A stretch of 64,000 nucleotides of DNA from Spraguea lophii (GCA_001887945.1 LDOQ01000106.1:33189-97188); one strand, 5' to 3'; numbered from the stretch's first letter, positions 1 through 9,682 are shown. Translations and numbers: made by a program. Notes: a model not told the origin generated them from the letters alone.

Positions 1-386
1 AGTTATTGTTACAATTTTAAATTTCCTTTTGTAAATAATATTAATTAAATTTGTAACGTCTTAGAAAATATATTATCTTTAAATTATATTATTTATTTAT
101 AATATAATATGACAGATTAAAATATAAAATATTACTCAAACATAAAAATATAATTAAGTTGTATCAATTATTTCATCCTATCTTCTTTCTTATCCCATTT
201 ATATTTATTTTTTAAAAACTTTTCATATTCAAAGATTCGAATTCATATTAAAAGACTCTAAACCATATTCTATTATTTATCCTTGCTTATAATTAATTAT
301 TTCATATTACCATAATTTTAAACTTTTTAAAAACATTAATCTACAACATATATTTTATTCTTTTTTTTAAAAAATTACATTTTATT
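1..386. other. AT-rich flank without a recognised gene
   Basis: This stretch lies 3' of the NEDD8 gene. It is almost entirely A and T with short homopolymers. I see no reading frame, tRNA-like box or strong repeat in it. Confidence 0.5.
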
Positions 387-620
387 TCAACCTCCTCTCA
401 AAGCCAATACCATATGTATTATACTGCCATTTACAATATTATAATCGGATAACATATTATCATCCTTCTGTAATATTTTTCCAAAAAATATTAATCTTTG
501 TTGTGCTGGTGGTATATTTTCCAATGTAGATAATAATTGTTTTAATTCAAGTATAGTAGTATTGTTATCTACTTCTATTTCACCATCTCTACCACTAAGT
601 GTTTTTATCTTTATCAACAT
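387..620 (-). CDS. NEDD8: NEDD8/Rub1 ubiquitin-like modifier
   Basis: This encodes a 77-residue ubiquitin-like protein that, by family knowledge, is conjugated to cullins through its C-terminal glycine to activate SCF-type ubiquitin ligases. The N-terminus [11 protein letters not shown] and the C-terminus LALRGG match NEDD8. Alanine before LRGG (ubiquitin has Arg) is the classic NEDD8 discriminator. The open frame runs on to an ATG at 671, but I place the start at 620 because the extra 17 residues are hydrophobic and unlike the family, and because CCCTTATATTATG puts the CCC start signal just upstream of this ATG. The protein ends exactly at Gly-Gly, so it needs no C-terminal processing. It is divergent from MED31. 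Confidence 0.88.
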   Translation of the reverse strand: MLIKIKTLSGRDGEIEVDNNTTILELKQLLSTLENIPPAQQRLIFFGKILQKDDNMLSDYNIVNGSIIHMVLALRGG

Positions 621-887
621 AATATAAGGGTATTTGTTTATAAAAATATTTATCAAAATAATTATATTCATTACAATATTGGATATAGGAATATGGAGTA
701 TATTTAATATATTGTAATGGATATTATAATAGATATCATTGTTCTTATACTTAATATTTTACTATTTTTATTGTAATGAATCTTTTATATTCAATATTGT
801 AATAACAATTATTTCTATAATAATTATTTTTATTACAATCTACTTAAATCTATCTAAATTTAAATCTATTTAAATTATATTACCCTT
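621..887. promoter_or_regulatory. Divergent intergenic region between NEDD8 and MED31
   Basis: This 267-bp spacer separates two divergent genes, each with a CCC signal next to its ATG (CCCTTATATTATG on the minus strand; ACCCTTATG on the plus strand). It contains a near-perfect inverted pair, ATTACAATATTGGATAT near 671 and ATATTCAATATTGTAAT near 787. It probably holds both core promoters; that is inferred from position only. Confidence 0.4.
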
Positions 888-1175
888 ATGCAACCATCAC
901 TTAAATCAGATTTAATATTTATTCAACTTCTATGTAATCCAGAATATATTCAATTTCTTTATAAAAATAATTGGTTTTTTAATCCTAAAAATATAAAATA
1001 TTTAAAATTTCTAGAATATTTAAGAAATAAACCATATAAATATTTAATTGTATATCCACAAGCATTATCACTTATAGTAATATTACAAAATGAAAATATT
1101 ATAGAAAAATTAGCAGATGATAATTTTATAAAAATGATAGTAGAACAACATCATTATATTAATATTAATAGATAA
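888..1175 (+). CDS. MED31: Mediator complex subunit 31 (Soh1)
   Basis: This 95-residue protein is almost entirely the MED31 domain. MED31 is a small helical subunit of the Mediator middle module that links transcription factors to RNA polymerase II in the nucleus. Visible family features are FIQLLCNPEYIQFL near residues 11-24, KFLEYLRN near 40-47, KYLIVYPQALSLIVILQ near 52-68, and a C-terminal EQHH resembling the usual DEQ...HW end. ACCCTTATG places the CCC signal four bases upstream of the ATG. Its length is typical of the core domain without the extensions of animals. Confidence 0.9.
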   Translation: MQPSLKSDLIFIQLLCNPEYIQFLYKNNWFFNPKNIKYLKFLEYLRNKPYKYLIVYPQALSLIVILQNENIIEKLADDNFIKMIVEQHHYININR

Positions 1176-1283
1176 TTATAAGTTATTATAAGTGTGTTAA
1201 GGGTGATAGTATAAGTGATGGTAATAATAGTATAAATGATAATGATAATAGAAACGATAAGAGTACTGGCGGTAACCTAACCT

Positions 1284-1359
1284 AACCCTACCCAATAATA
1301 CTAACCCTAACCAATAATATTAACCCTACCCAATAATACTAACCCTATCTAATAATACC
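1284..1359. repeat. Four-copy 19-bp tandem repeat with telomere-like core
   Basis: Four consecutive 19-bp units start at 1284, 1303, 1322 and 1341. The unit is AACCCTACCCAATAATACT with few changes per copy. The stretch just before it reads AACCTAACCTAACCC. The AACCCTA core resembles telomeric (TTAGGG)n-type repeats, but it is interstitial between MED31 and the SEC12-like gene. Confidence 0.85.
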
Positions 1360-1423
1360 AAACTATCATATTATCACTATAAAATAATTAAATAAATACT
1401 TTTAATAAACATTTAATTATTAT

Positions 1424-2857
1424 TTATTCTTTTCCCATGAATAACATTACCAATAAAGCCATGAACACTCCCAATATGGATACACTAATATATATTTTCC
1501 AACTACTTCCTATCCACTTTCTACCTATCGCTCCTGTAAATGTACTATAGTATATATAATCATTACCATATACTATGGATGTTATAGGCATATTTTCTAT
1601 AGATTCTTTTCTTGTAAATTTATCTTCATAGAAAATGTGTGCTTTTCCTTTAGCTGTACCTACTATGGTGTATAATCCTATTTGTGATATAGATGTTATG
1701 GAGGGTATGTTGTATACTGTAACATTTAATGGATATCTACCTTCTAATATAATTTCTTCAATATCTTCATTTTGTGGTGTTTCTTTATCACTCATAAAAA
1801 TTATAGATTCTTCTGTGGTTATTATCAGGTAGCCATTATATTTAATATGTTTTTTATTTTTTATCTTATATTTTATTTTATTGAAAATAAATGTGTAATA
1901 TTCTCCTATCTTTGTTATTTTATAGATTTTATTTTCTGTAATATAGAAATCATTCCAATTGTTATTATTTTCATTTATGTATAATTCTTTGTTATAAATA
2001 TTTATATCATATTCAAATATTTCTTCTGTGTTATTATTATATCTTCGATTATCGTTATTGTTATCGGTGTTATTATTATCTTCTGTTTTGTTATTATCAT
2101 GGTTTAGTTTATTATCTTCAGTGTTACTATCGTGTCTTGTTTTATTATTACGTTTTTTACTTTTTCCTGTCGTACTACCTTTCTTTCCTTTTCCTTTTAT
2201 TTTTTCTTCTACTTTACTATCTTGTTCATCTTCTTCTGTTTTATCATCTTTCTTTTCTTCTCGTATCTCATCATCACTCTCTTCTTCTACATCATTTTTA
2301 TCTCCTTTTCTATCTTCTGTATTACATTCTTTATTTTCTTCTAAATAATATTTATCTGTTACATACAATCTACCATCTATTGTATAAAACAATATAGAAT
2401 TAAATTTTACCTGATTAACTTTATTTCTTATCTTATACATAATCCTCAAAACACTATTTTTAAGACTTACTACATAAAAATTCACACTACCTATTGCTAC
2501 CAACAAGCTTTCCAACTCTTTATCATGGTCACTAAAAATAGAAAAATCTGTATCTTCATTCATTTCCAAAGGATCATACAAACGTGCACCATATTTAAAC
2601 ACTTCATCTTCACATTTCCTACCTAAACTTTGATTATTTGATTTCTGTTCTTCTGTTACTGTAAATTCATCATTATCCTGTACATCAATATGTGTTATAA
2701 TATCTTCTGTTTCTAAATATGAATATTCTTTATATGTAGAAAGATCCAATATTACCATACCATTCTTCTTTCCATAGTTTATATCACCACCACCACCAGC
2801 AATAAGCACTCTACCGTTTATCACTTTTATACTAAATATAGGAAATACAGGAAACAT
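1424..2857 (-). CDS. SEC12: SEC12-like WD40 guanine nucleotide exchange factor for SAR1
   Basis: This 477-residue protein has the SEC12/PREB layout: a cytoplasmic beta-propeller followed by one C-terminal membrane span (about residues 455-474) and a very short tail. Residues 19-34 contain IAGGGGDINYGKKNG, the glycine-rich K-loop that in yeast Sec12 binds potassium and contacts SAR1. SEC12 loads GTP onto SAR1 at the ER to start COPII vesicle budding. A long charged Glu/Lys/Asp/Asn insertion (about residues 195-300) interrupts the propeller and is probably a disordered loop. CCCTTTTATATG marks the start. The individual WD repeats are very divergent, so the call rests on the GGGG loop, the C-terminal anchor and the layout. 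Confidence 0.72.
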   Translation of the reverse strand: MFPVFPIFSIKVINGRVLIAGGGGDINYGKKNGMVILDLSTYKEYSYLETEDIITHIDVQDNDEFTVTEEQKSNNQSLGRKCEDEVFKYGARLYDPLEMNEDTDFSIFSDHDKELESLLVAIGSVNFYVVSLKNSVLRIMYKIRNKVNQVKFNSILFYTIDGRLYVTDKYYLEENKECNTEDRKGDKNDVEEESDDEIREEKKDDKTEEDEQDSKVEEKIKGKGKKGSTTGKSKKRNNKTRHDSNTEDNKLNHDNNKTEDNNNTDNNNDNRRYNNNTEEIFEYDINIYNKELYINENNNNWNDFYITENKIYKITKIGEYYTFIFNKIKYKIKNKKHIKYNGYLIITTEESIIFMSDKETPQNEDIEEIILEGRYPLNVTVYNIPSITSISQIGLYTIVGTAKGKAHIFYEDKFTRKESIENMPITSIVYGNDYIYYSTFTGAIGRKWIGSSWKIYISVSILGVFMALLVMLFMGKE

Positions 2858-3054
2858 ATAAAAGGGTGGAAATTTTGTTTAAATGAAGAGTAATTTGACA
2901 TAAATGAAAAATTAACCTAAAATAAAAATAAATATATTTAATTAATATTTAATTAAAATAAGAAGAATAATTCTTAATAATAAATAAGTGAAGGATTTTC
3001 TCTTTTTCTCATGAAGAACAAAAATAATAATACAATTGTAATGATAGTATAATG

Positions 3055-3231
3055 TGTTATAATTGAGTATAGATGTTAGTATAGATATAAGTATAATGAT
3101 AGTATAATGATAATATAGTTTTATTATACTTATACTCATCATACCTACATAACACATCATATAACACTCATAATCATAACCATATAACACACAACATATT
3201 ATTATATTTATATCTATACTCAATTATAACA
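3055..3231. repeat. Perfect 20-bp inverted repeat between divergent genes
   Basis: Positions 3055-3074 and 3212-3231 are exact reverse complements (core TTATAATTGAGTATAGAT), separated by 137 bp. The pair lies in the 423-bp divergent region between the SEC12-like and ArfGAP genes. The interior is made of short imperfect repeats such as ATAGTATAATGAT. It could form a cruciform or be a remnant of a small inverted-repeat element; no coding function is seen. Confidence 0.7.
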
Positions 3232-3280
3232 ATCTGAATGCATTTTCTCATTTTAATGAAAAAACATTTTCTTACCCTCA

Positions 3281-4018
3281 ATGACACTATCCCGTCCAAT
3301 TATAGATTCATTTTTCAAATCCTTAAGAAATCTACATTCCAACAATAGATGTTTTAGATGTAATAACACAGCACCTATCTGGTGTTCTTTAAAACTAGGT
3401 ATATTCATATGTTCAGAATGTGCAGTATATTATAGAGAAAATGGAGAAAATGTAAAATCTACAATATTTGATAATTGGAATATAGAGGAGGTTAGAAGAA
3501 TGGGATGCAGTGGAAATTCCATTGCTAAAAAAATTATAAATAATCAGGGTAATAATGCATATATAAGAATTTTAGATCAAAAAGTAGAAGAAGATAAAAA
3601 TAGTGGGAATAATCCATTAGAATTTAAATATGAGGAAATCGTTATGGATACAATGAAAATAGAAAAAAAGAAAATAAAAAAATTGGGACAAAATAAAAAT
3701 ATTATAAAAGATAATAATGAGAATATAACACAGAAAGTGGATATTAAAATAAATAAAAAAATAGAATCATCACCCTTCCTTGATGAAACATCCACACTTA
3801 CTAGAGCTACAGGTAAAATTACAATAGAAGAAGAAATAGATAATTTAGGATTAATAAAAAATAAAGAAAGTAACGATGTTAGATATTCATATAAAAATTT
3901 ACATATGAAACATACAATAAAAAATAAAAGTAAGAATTTAAAAGATAAAATAAAAGAAATAAAAAATACGTCAAAAGAACTTATAGATGATTTAGTAAAT
4001 AAAATTAGAAGGAAATAA
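3281..4018 (+). CDS. ArfGAP-domain protein (ARF GTPase-activating protein)
   Basis: The N-terminal part is an ArfGAP zinc finger with spacing CX2CX16CX2CX4R: Cys24, Cys27, Cys44 and Cys47, followed by Arg52, the arginine finger that stimulates GTP hydrolysis on ARF. The family controls COPI coat cycling at the Golgi. The rest (about residues 100-245) is lysine-rich and low in complexity, with a basic C-terminus, and has no recognised domain. At 245 residues it is short next to yeast Gcs1 or Glo3, and which one it matches cannot be decided. CCCTCAATG gives the start signal. It is divergently placed to the SEC12-like gene, so the two trafficking genes share an upstream region. Confidence 0.82.
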   Translation: MTLSRPIIDSFFKSLRNLHSNNRCFRCNNTAPIWCSLKLGIFICSECAVYYRENGENVKSTIFDNWNIEEVRRMGCSGNSIAKKIINNQGNNAYIRILDQKVEEDKNSGNNPLEFKYEEIVMDTMKIEKKKIKKLGQNKNIIKDNNENITQKVDIKINKKIESSPFLDETSTLTRATGKITIEEEIDNLGLIKNKESNDVRYSYKNLHMKHTIKNKSKNLKDKIKEIKNTSKELIDDLVNKIRRK

Positions 4019-4218
4019 TTATTGTTTATTAGAAGATTGTTTATATTGTTATTGATTATAGTGTTATTGTTATATGATTATTGTTTATAGGAGTATAATA
4101 AATTATTGTTATTATAGATTACAATCAACTATTATAGATTACAATCAATTAATACATCCATAATCAATTAATACTGTCTGTTAACTATGAGCTATTAAAT
4201 ATTAAATACTTATTATCT

Positions 4219-5547
4219 TTATTCATCGAATATTCTATGTAATATCTTTTTCTTTTTCTCTTCTTTTATTTCTTCCTTCTTTGTTTCACCTCTCTCTTCT
4301 ATTTCGAATGGATGTTCTATTCCTATTAATTCTATTGGTATTTTCTCTAATAATTTTCTTATCTTCATTTCTCTTCTATTTTCTGAGAATGGATTATCAT
4401 ATTCGGAATAATTAGGATTTCCTGATCCTGGTATTATAAAAGATTCTATACCTTTCGCATGGCCTATGGAGAGTATATCTTCATGGGGTATAAAAGTTAG
4501 ATTACTAATATTATTTTTTATTCTACCTGAGAGATACGGGGAAATTGTAGATATATTATTATTTTCTATGGTATTATTATTATTTGTAATATCATTATCT
4601 TTTATAATATCATTATTATTTTCTATAGTATGACTATGATTATGTGTGTTATTGAGATAATATGTTTGTATCTTATTTCTATGTGATAATGCTAATACAT
4701 TATTATCACTTAGTGAGGATGTATATGCTCTATATTTTATATTGGTACTTTCTACGTGTTTATATGTATTTCTAATATCATGGATATTAAGAATATTATT
4801 GGCTGTAGAATAAATATAATTATCATTTACTTCTAAAGTATCTATGTTATTTTTATGTGCTAATATAGAAATTATAGGATTACCATTATTATTTTTATTT
4901 TCATTGGTATTTGGAGAAAATAAATTTATTTTATTATTTACCGTTGAATATATTATTCCTTTATTCTGTTTTAAAATATGGCTAAATTTAGAATCTATCT
5001 CTTTTACTTTCTTTCCTGTTGTTATATCTATGTACGTAAGTTTATTATGTTGTGCTATTGCCAAAAGATAATGATATGGTAAATATGTCATATTTTTACC
5101 ATATAAATTTACAGTTGATACTTCTACACCATCTTTATTATATATACACAATCTTGGATGTAATATAGCTATATATTCTTCTGATTGTAAATACTGTGCA
5201 TGCACAATAGGTTCCAAGACTCTTTCAAAAAATATTTTATTTGTTTTATAATCTGTAGATGCTATTCTACCACCGGTAGAATATATTAAATTAAATCTAC
5301 CACATGATGTAAATTTTGAAAAATTTGTATTTCTTCCATGATTTTCTATGGTAATGGATTTTAGCTTTTCTTTGGTTACTAAAGGAATGTTTTCTATTAT
5401 TTGACATTGGGATAAATTTTTATCGATGAAAGTGGATGTCGTATTGTATGAGAAATAGTTTTCTGTGGTGGAAATCGTCTTTTCAGATGTTGTGGATAGT
5501 TTGAAGGATGTGGATAATAGGGATTTGTTGGAGTGGGATCTTTTCAT
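4219..5547 (-). CDS. UTP7: UTP7/WDR46, U3 snoRNP small-subunit processome protein
   Basis: This 442-residue WD40 protein is assigned to UTP7 (WDR46/BING4) by its C-terminal BING4CT region: SIGHAKGIESFIIPGSGNPN, then a YDNPF segment and REMKIRKLLEKIPIELI. Utp7 works in the nucleolus in early 18S rRNA processing. The propeller spans about residues 75-380. An Asn/Asp/Thr-rich insertion lies near residues 305-335, and the C-terminus is a Glu/Lys-rich tail. The ATG directly follows the CCC signal (CCCACCCCATG). Neighbouring genes show no functional link. Confidence 0.88.
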   Translation of the reverse strand: MKRSHSNKSLLSTSFKLSTTSEKTISTTENYFSYNTTSTFIDKNLSQCQIIENIPLVTKEKLKSITIENHGRNTNFSKFTSCGRFNLIYSTGGRIASTDYKTNKIFFERVLEPIVHAQYLQSEEYIAILHPRLCIYNKDGVEVSTVNLYGKNMTYLPYHYLLAIAQHNKLTYIDITTGKKVKEIDSKFSHILKQNKGIIYSTVNNKINLFSPNTNENKNNNGNPIISILAHKNNIDTLEVNDNYIYSTANNILNIHDIRNTYKHVESTNIKYRAYTSSLSDNNVLALSHRNKIQTYYLNNTHNHSHTIENNNDIIKDNDITNNNNTIENNNISTISPYLSGRIKNNISNLTFIPHEDILSIGHAKGIESFIIPGSGNPNYSEYDNPFSENRREMKIRKLLEKIPIELIGIEHPFEIEERGETKKEEIKEEKKKKILHRIFDE

Positions 5548-5814
5548 GGGGTGGGAAAGTAAAATTATTATTATGATAGAAATAAAAAATTATGATAAAA
5601 GAATTATAATAGAAATATGAGGGTTAAATATAAAGGAGAGTTGGAATAATGTAACAGAAACAATAATTATGATAAAAAGATAATAATTTAAATATTATAA
5701 CATAAATAATCATAATAACAATAACAAAGAAATATTAAAAACAATAAAAATAACAATCACACAACAGTCACAATAGAATTATAATAAAAAAATATTATTT
5801 ATTTCTTATAACTA

Positions 5815-6420
5815 TTAAATATAATCATTAATATTAAATAATCCATATGGCACTTCTCCTTTATATTTCTTATACCCATTAAATTTATTACACAATTCAT
5901 CTTCCTCCTCTTTTATTTTACTATGAATATATTTACTATTATAAATAAAAAATATCAATGAAATAAAACTATGTATCTTTACCAATATAAACGATATAAG
6001 AATAAACAATGATAAATATAATGGATGTCTAACATAACCATATAATCCTGTTACAACCAATTCTGTACTATTATATGTATTATACATAGAATATATAGCA
6101 GATAAAAGAGATATGAATATTATAGAAACAATCATTAAATTATAAATAAAATATAATCCTTTGAATATTCTACTATGCAATAATATTCTGAATATTGTTA
6201 TTTTATAAAATATACTCTTTATAATTATATCTGTAAAAATATGTTCTATGATTGCCATTACTACCATTATTCCTATATTATTATATTCTATTAAGGTTAT
6301 TTTACATTTAAAGAATGTATAGAAGAATAAAAATATTACTAATATATTAATAATATTACTAAGATAATATTTGCTGCCGAAAAGTAAACCGAGGAAAAAA
6401 TATTTAAGACCTATATCCAT
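5815..6420 (-). CDS. STE14: Protein-S-isoprenylcysteine O-methyltransferase (ICMT)
   Basis: This 201-residue multi-pass membrane protein carries the ICMT C-terminal signature: GLYGYVRHPLYL (near residues 125-136), then a paired EEEDELC motif and a KKYKGEVPYGLF ending. These segments bind S-adenosylmethionine and the prenylated cysteine. The enzyme methylates the C-terminal prenylcysteine of Ras-type GTPases in the ER membrane. Five or six hydrophobic segments precede and include the catalytic part. It is shorter than yeast Ste14. CCCTTATGG marks the start. Downstream on its 5' side lies a long gene-free stretch. Confidence 0.85.
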   Translation of the reverse strand: MDIGLKYFFLGLLFGSKYYLSNIINILVIFLFFYTFFKCKITLIEYNNIGIMVVMAIIEHIFTDIIIKSIFYKITIFRILLHSRIFKGLYFIYNLMIVSIIFISLLSAIYSMYNTYNSTELVVTGLYGYVRHPLYLSLFILISFILVKIHSFISLIFFIYNSKYIHSKIKEEEDELCNKFNGYKKYKGEVPYGLFNINDYI

Positions 6421-6878
6421 AAGGGTAGAAAATCAAATATATTTATTAAATGGGAATTAAATGATACATTGTAAGAAGGTAGATGTTTTGTATGAGAATG
6501 TGTTAATAAGAAAAAATTGTAGGTAAGAAATAATGTTTTGTTTTTTGGTGATAGCAATGATAATACTGATATTAGGGAAATTGTTTTTGTGAGTAGAGGA
6601 AATAGTAATATGATGGTGTAATAGTAATAAAGTTATATTTAAGTGTAATGATAATTTTATTTCTATTTTATAATGATATAATGATATTATGATTGTATAT
6701 GATTGTATATGATGTTAGCATATGAATTAATATATTATTATTTCCTTTTCTTCTTTTAAAACTCAATTATAATCTTCTTATTGAATTTAATTATTATACC
6801 ATTTCAAACCATTCCAAATGTATTATTTCTATATTTGTTTTGTAAAAAGATTTTAATTTATATATAATAATAATTCAT

Positions 6879-7094
6879 ATTATATTATATTTATCCTCTC
6901 AAACATAGACCAATAAACATTATAATCATTTATTATTATATTTTCAATCTTAATAATCTTTATATTATTATCTTTTTTATCATATATAAAAATATCTGGT
7001 TTATTATGTTTAATAAAATTATTTAAATAAATATAATTAATAAAATAATATAATGTTTATTGATCTATGTGGGAGAGGATAAATATAATATAAT
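6879..7094. mobile_element. MITE-like element with 45-bp terminal inverted repeats
   Basis: Positions 6879-6923 and 7050-7094 are inverted copies of each other, matching at about 42 of 45 positions. They contain the block ATTTATCCTCTC...CATAGA(C/T)CAATAAACATTAT and enclose a 126-bp non-coding spacer. The size and structure suit a non-autonomous miniature inverted-repeat element or a large cruciform. I cannot identify a clear target duplication, because the flanks are AT-rich, and no transposase is present. Confidence 0.7.
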
Positions 7095-7096
7095 GT

Positions 7097-7416
7097 TATT
7101 TATTGAGATTTGTTGTACGTGAAACTTTAGATTAAATAAATTAATTCTTTTATCTAATATAAAATTAAAAGGTGATCTTTTCGGTCAAAATTATGACAAT
7201 AAAGAGATTCGAGATCTTCAAGAAATGAGAGAGATGGTGAAGTATCAATGCAAAATCCGAATATTTTAAAATATAAAGTAAGGTGAAACTAATGCATATT
7301 TGTAACAAAACCAATTAATACAAATTTAAATATGTTTTAGAAACCAAAGGTCATAAACTATGGCAAATTACTACCGATTAAAATATTTCTATAATAAAAG
7401 TTTCATTTAAAAAAAA
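7097..7416 (+). mobile_element. 5'-truncated SINE copy (tRNA-derived family)
   Basis: The stretch matches the body and 3' end of the SINE family. Recognisable blocks are GCATATTTGTAACAAAACCA, then AATACAAATTTAAATATGTTTTAG, ACCAAAGGTCATAAAC, and the terminal CTATAATAAAAGTTTCATTTAAAA. The tRNA-like head is missing, and the copy begins next to the inverted-repeat element at 6879-7094. Confidence 0.65.
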
Positions 7417-7762
7417 TGATTTTTATGATATTTAATAAAATAATAAATAAAATTTTATCTATTTCTTCACTAATCTTTTCTAATGTGTCTTTATTAACAT
7501 ACAAGAATATTTATTAATTTTTATAAAAAGTTTTAAAATAGATTATGAGAGTCAGTAATAAATATTATTATTACTTTTCAAAATGAAAATAAATGATCTT
7601 TGAAATTAAAATATAAATGATTTACAAAATAAAAATCAGAAATAAAACACTCGAATAAATAAAGGTCTTTAATATTTTCAAGAAATTAATATGAAACTAA
7701 CTTAGACAATGACAAAATGTATTGTAAAACATTTATAACCTAAAATGAAGATATACCCAATA

Positions 7763-9481
7763 TTAAATATCTGCTATAGTATCTAATCCTCCATATCCTT
7801 TAGTTATACCACATTCTATACTATCTTTATTTTTAGTTTTTACTACATATGAAATATCAGTATATTCACCTTTTATATTATATCCGGCCACACCTATCTC
7901 TGATATTATTTCTATTTCTTCTTCATTAATAAAATTATTTTTAAATGTTTTTCCAATTATTTTTTCCATAGAAAATATATTATTAGTAAAATTATTATCT
8001 AAGATATCTATCAAATCAGTGTTAGAATATATTTTATTGTTTTTATATTCATTCGTTTTATTATAATCTTCATTTAATTCTTTTACGTTACCACCACCTT
8101 CTACATTACTTTTTTTTATATAATCATCATTGTGTTTTTTATCGTTTAATAAATATTTTACTAAACTATGTTGATATTCCTGTGTTTCATCATTTGATAA
8201 ATATCTTTTTAAATCTTCTTCTTCTAATATAGAAGATATGGTTTTTAGTGTGGATATTTGTGTTTGAATATTCGGTAAAGATATAGATGATGTAGATTCT
8301 AAAATTCTTCTAAAAATTATAATTGGTGTAGTATAATGCGTGAAATTATAGAAATAACGGTAATATAATATACTTATTGGTTGTGATTTATAAAATACTA
8401 ATATGTCGTCTTTATTAGATTCAGGATTATGGTGGTTATGGTCATTGGTTATATTATTTTTATGGTTACATTTCTTTCTAAAATCAAAAAATTCTTTATA
8501 TAAAAATAATTCATTTTCTTCGAAGAAATCATTAGGATTTAAACAGCGGATGCAAAATATATTGTTGTTACGTACAAATGTACAGTTTTCCATCATATCC
8601 TCTATTTTTACTGTTATTAATACCATTCCTTTATTATGACATCTTTCTTGTAATAAAATTTTATCTATCATATTGTCATCGTTATTATCTATCATTAAAA
8701 CTATAGTATCAATACTATTGCGTTCTTTATTTTCTTTTGTAATACATTCTTTGATATCATCGTCATCTTTAATTGTATAATTTTGTATTAAACTTTTATT
8801 TTTATTTATCATATTTTTATATCTTCTTTCATATATATTTTTACATTTGACTAACATATTGGTTACCTCTTCTCCACCTATACTTTCCAAGGTTTTATTA
8901 AATGTATTATGTACTTTATAAAGATTTTCGGCGAAAGCGTAATTAGCCAATGCTATACTGTTAATTTCTATTTGTTTCATAACATTGTTTATATCTAATA
9001 TATAATCTGTTCTTAAGAATGTTATATTGAGTTTGTCATTTGAATATTTTTTAGATGATACCATTAAAATGAATAAAATAAATGTTTTATCTTTTATATT
9101 GTAATTAAGTATTTTTTTCAGTGATGTAGAAAGATTGGAGTTATTAATTTTATTTTCCAATGAATTATGAATATCTAATTTGTTTTCGATTTTTGCATTT
9201 ATTGCATCCACTACTATTTCTCTAATAATGTTTATATTTTCTTTAATTTCAATACTTAAATTATCTACTAGTTTATTTACTGTAGGCTGTAATTTTTTTA
9301 CTTCAAAATATTTTTCTAATGGAAATTTGGTTGGCTTTTCTGTTATTCTGAGAGTGTTAAATATTCTATATTCTTTGCAGGTTTCGGCAAAGCTTTGCGG
9401 AGAGAAAATTTTAAAATCTTTTTTAGTCTTCACTTTAGAATTTTTTTGTTCGGGCTCGCGTGTAGAAAGATCTCGATGCAT
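7763..9481 (-). CDS. GSH2: Eukaryotic-type glutathione synthetase, divergent
   Basis: This 572-residue protein aligns in order with eukaryotic glutathione synthetase, which joins gamma-glutamylcysteine and glycine using ATP. Landmarks are RTDY (157-160), MKQIEINSI (168-176), LPNIQTQISTLKTI (402-415), the glycine-rich EGGGN (461-465), MEK (505-507), IISEIGVAGY (525-534) and VVKTK followed by GYGGLD near the end. The usual LLRTK substrate motif reads VVKTK, so the substrate-binding Arg is replaced by Lys, and the LKPQ segment before EGGGN reads IKKSN. Low-complexity stretches lie at about 335-356 and 466-500. CCCATG puts the signal directly against the ATG. Activity may be changed; homology looks firm. 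Confidence 0.78.
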   Translation of the reverse strand: MHRDLSTREPEQKNSKVKTKKDFKIFSPQSFAETCKEYRIFNTLRITEKPTKFPLEKYFEVKKLQPTVNKLVDNLSIEIKENINIIREIVVDAINAKIENKLDIHNSLENKINNSNLSTSLKKILNYNIKDKTFILFILMVSSKKYSNDKLNITFLRTDYILDINNVMKQIEINSIALANYAFAENLYKVHNTFNKTLESIGGEEVTNMLVKCKNIYERRYKNMINKNKSLIQNYTIKDDDDIKECITKENKERNSIDTIVLMIDNNDDNMIDKILLQERCHNKGMVLITVKIEDMMENCTFVRNNNIFCIRCLNPNDFFEENELFLYKEFFDFRKKCNHKNNITNDHNHHNPESNKDDILVFYKSQPISILYYRYFYNFTHYTTPIIIFRRILESTSSISLPNIQTQISTLKTISSILEEEDLKRYLSNDETQEYQHSLVKYLLNDKKHNDDYIKKSNVEGGGNVKELNEDYNKTNEYKNNKIYSNTDLIDILDNNFTNNIFSMEKIIGKTFKNNFINEEEIEIISEIGVAGYNIKGEYTDISYVVKTKNKDSIECGITKGYGGLDTIADI

Positions 9482-9682
9482 GGGTTCTTTTCAATTTACT
9501 CTGCTTCTTATATACCAAAAAAAGATCTTTTTCGAATATTTTTTTTTCAGTGATATTTTGACAGTTTTAAGACCTTGTTGATTCGAAATGAAATATATTA
9601 TTTTCTATATTTTGTAACACATCGGTCTTTCCTTTTTTGTACATTAAACTTATTTTTAATACTAAAAAAAGAAAATTTATTT

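Larger units (their letters stand above)
6421..7762. other. Gene-free region with inverted-repeat element and a SINE remnant
   Basis: No gene is recognised in these 1.3 kb between ICMT and glutathione synthetase. They hold the inverted-repeat element at 6879-7094 and, directly after it, a plus-strand SINE 3' portion to about 7416. The remainder is AT-rich unique sequence. Confidence 0.6.

Noticed and set aside
2028..2348. 106-codon Leu/Ser-rich plus-strand frame
   Set aside because: It is the antisense of the Glu/Lys/Asp low-complexity insertion of the SEC12-like protein. Similar antisense frames occur opposite other low-complexity tracts (for example 33505-34625 and 32086-32550).
2942..3223. 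93-codon minus-strand frame between SEC12-like and ArfGAP genes
   Set aside because: It is Ile/Tyr/Cys repeats produced by the inverted-repeat region; no domain, no CCC signal.
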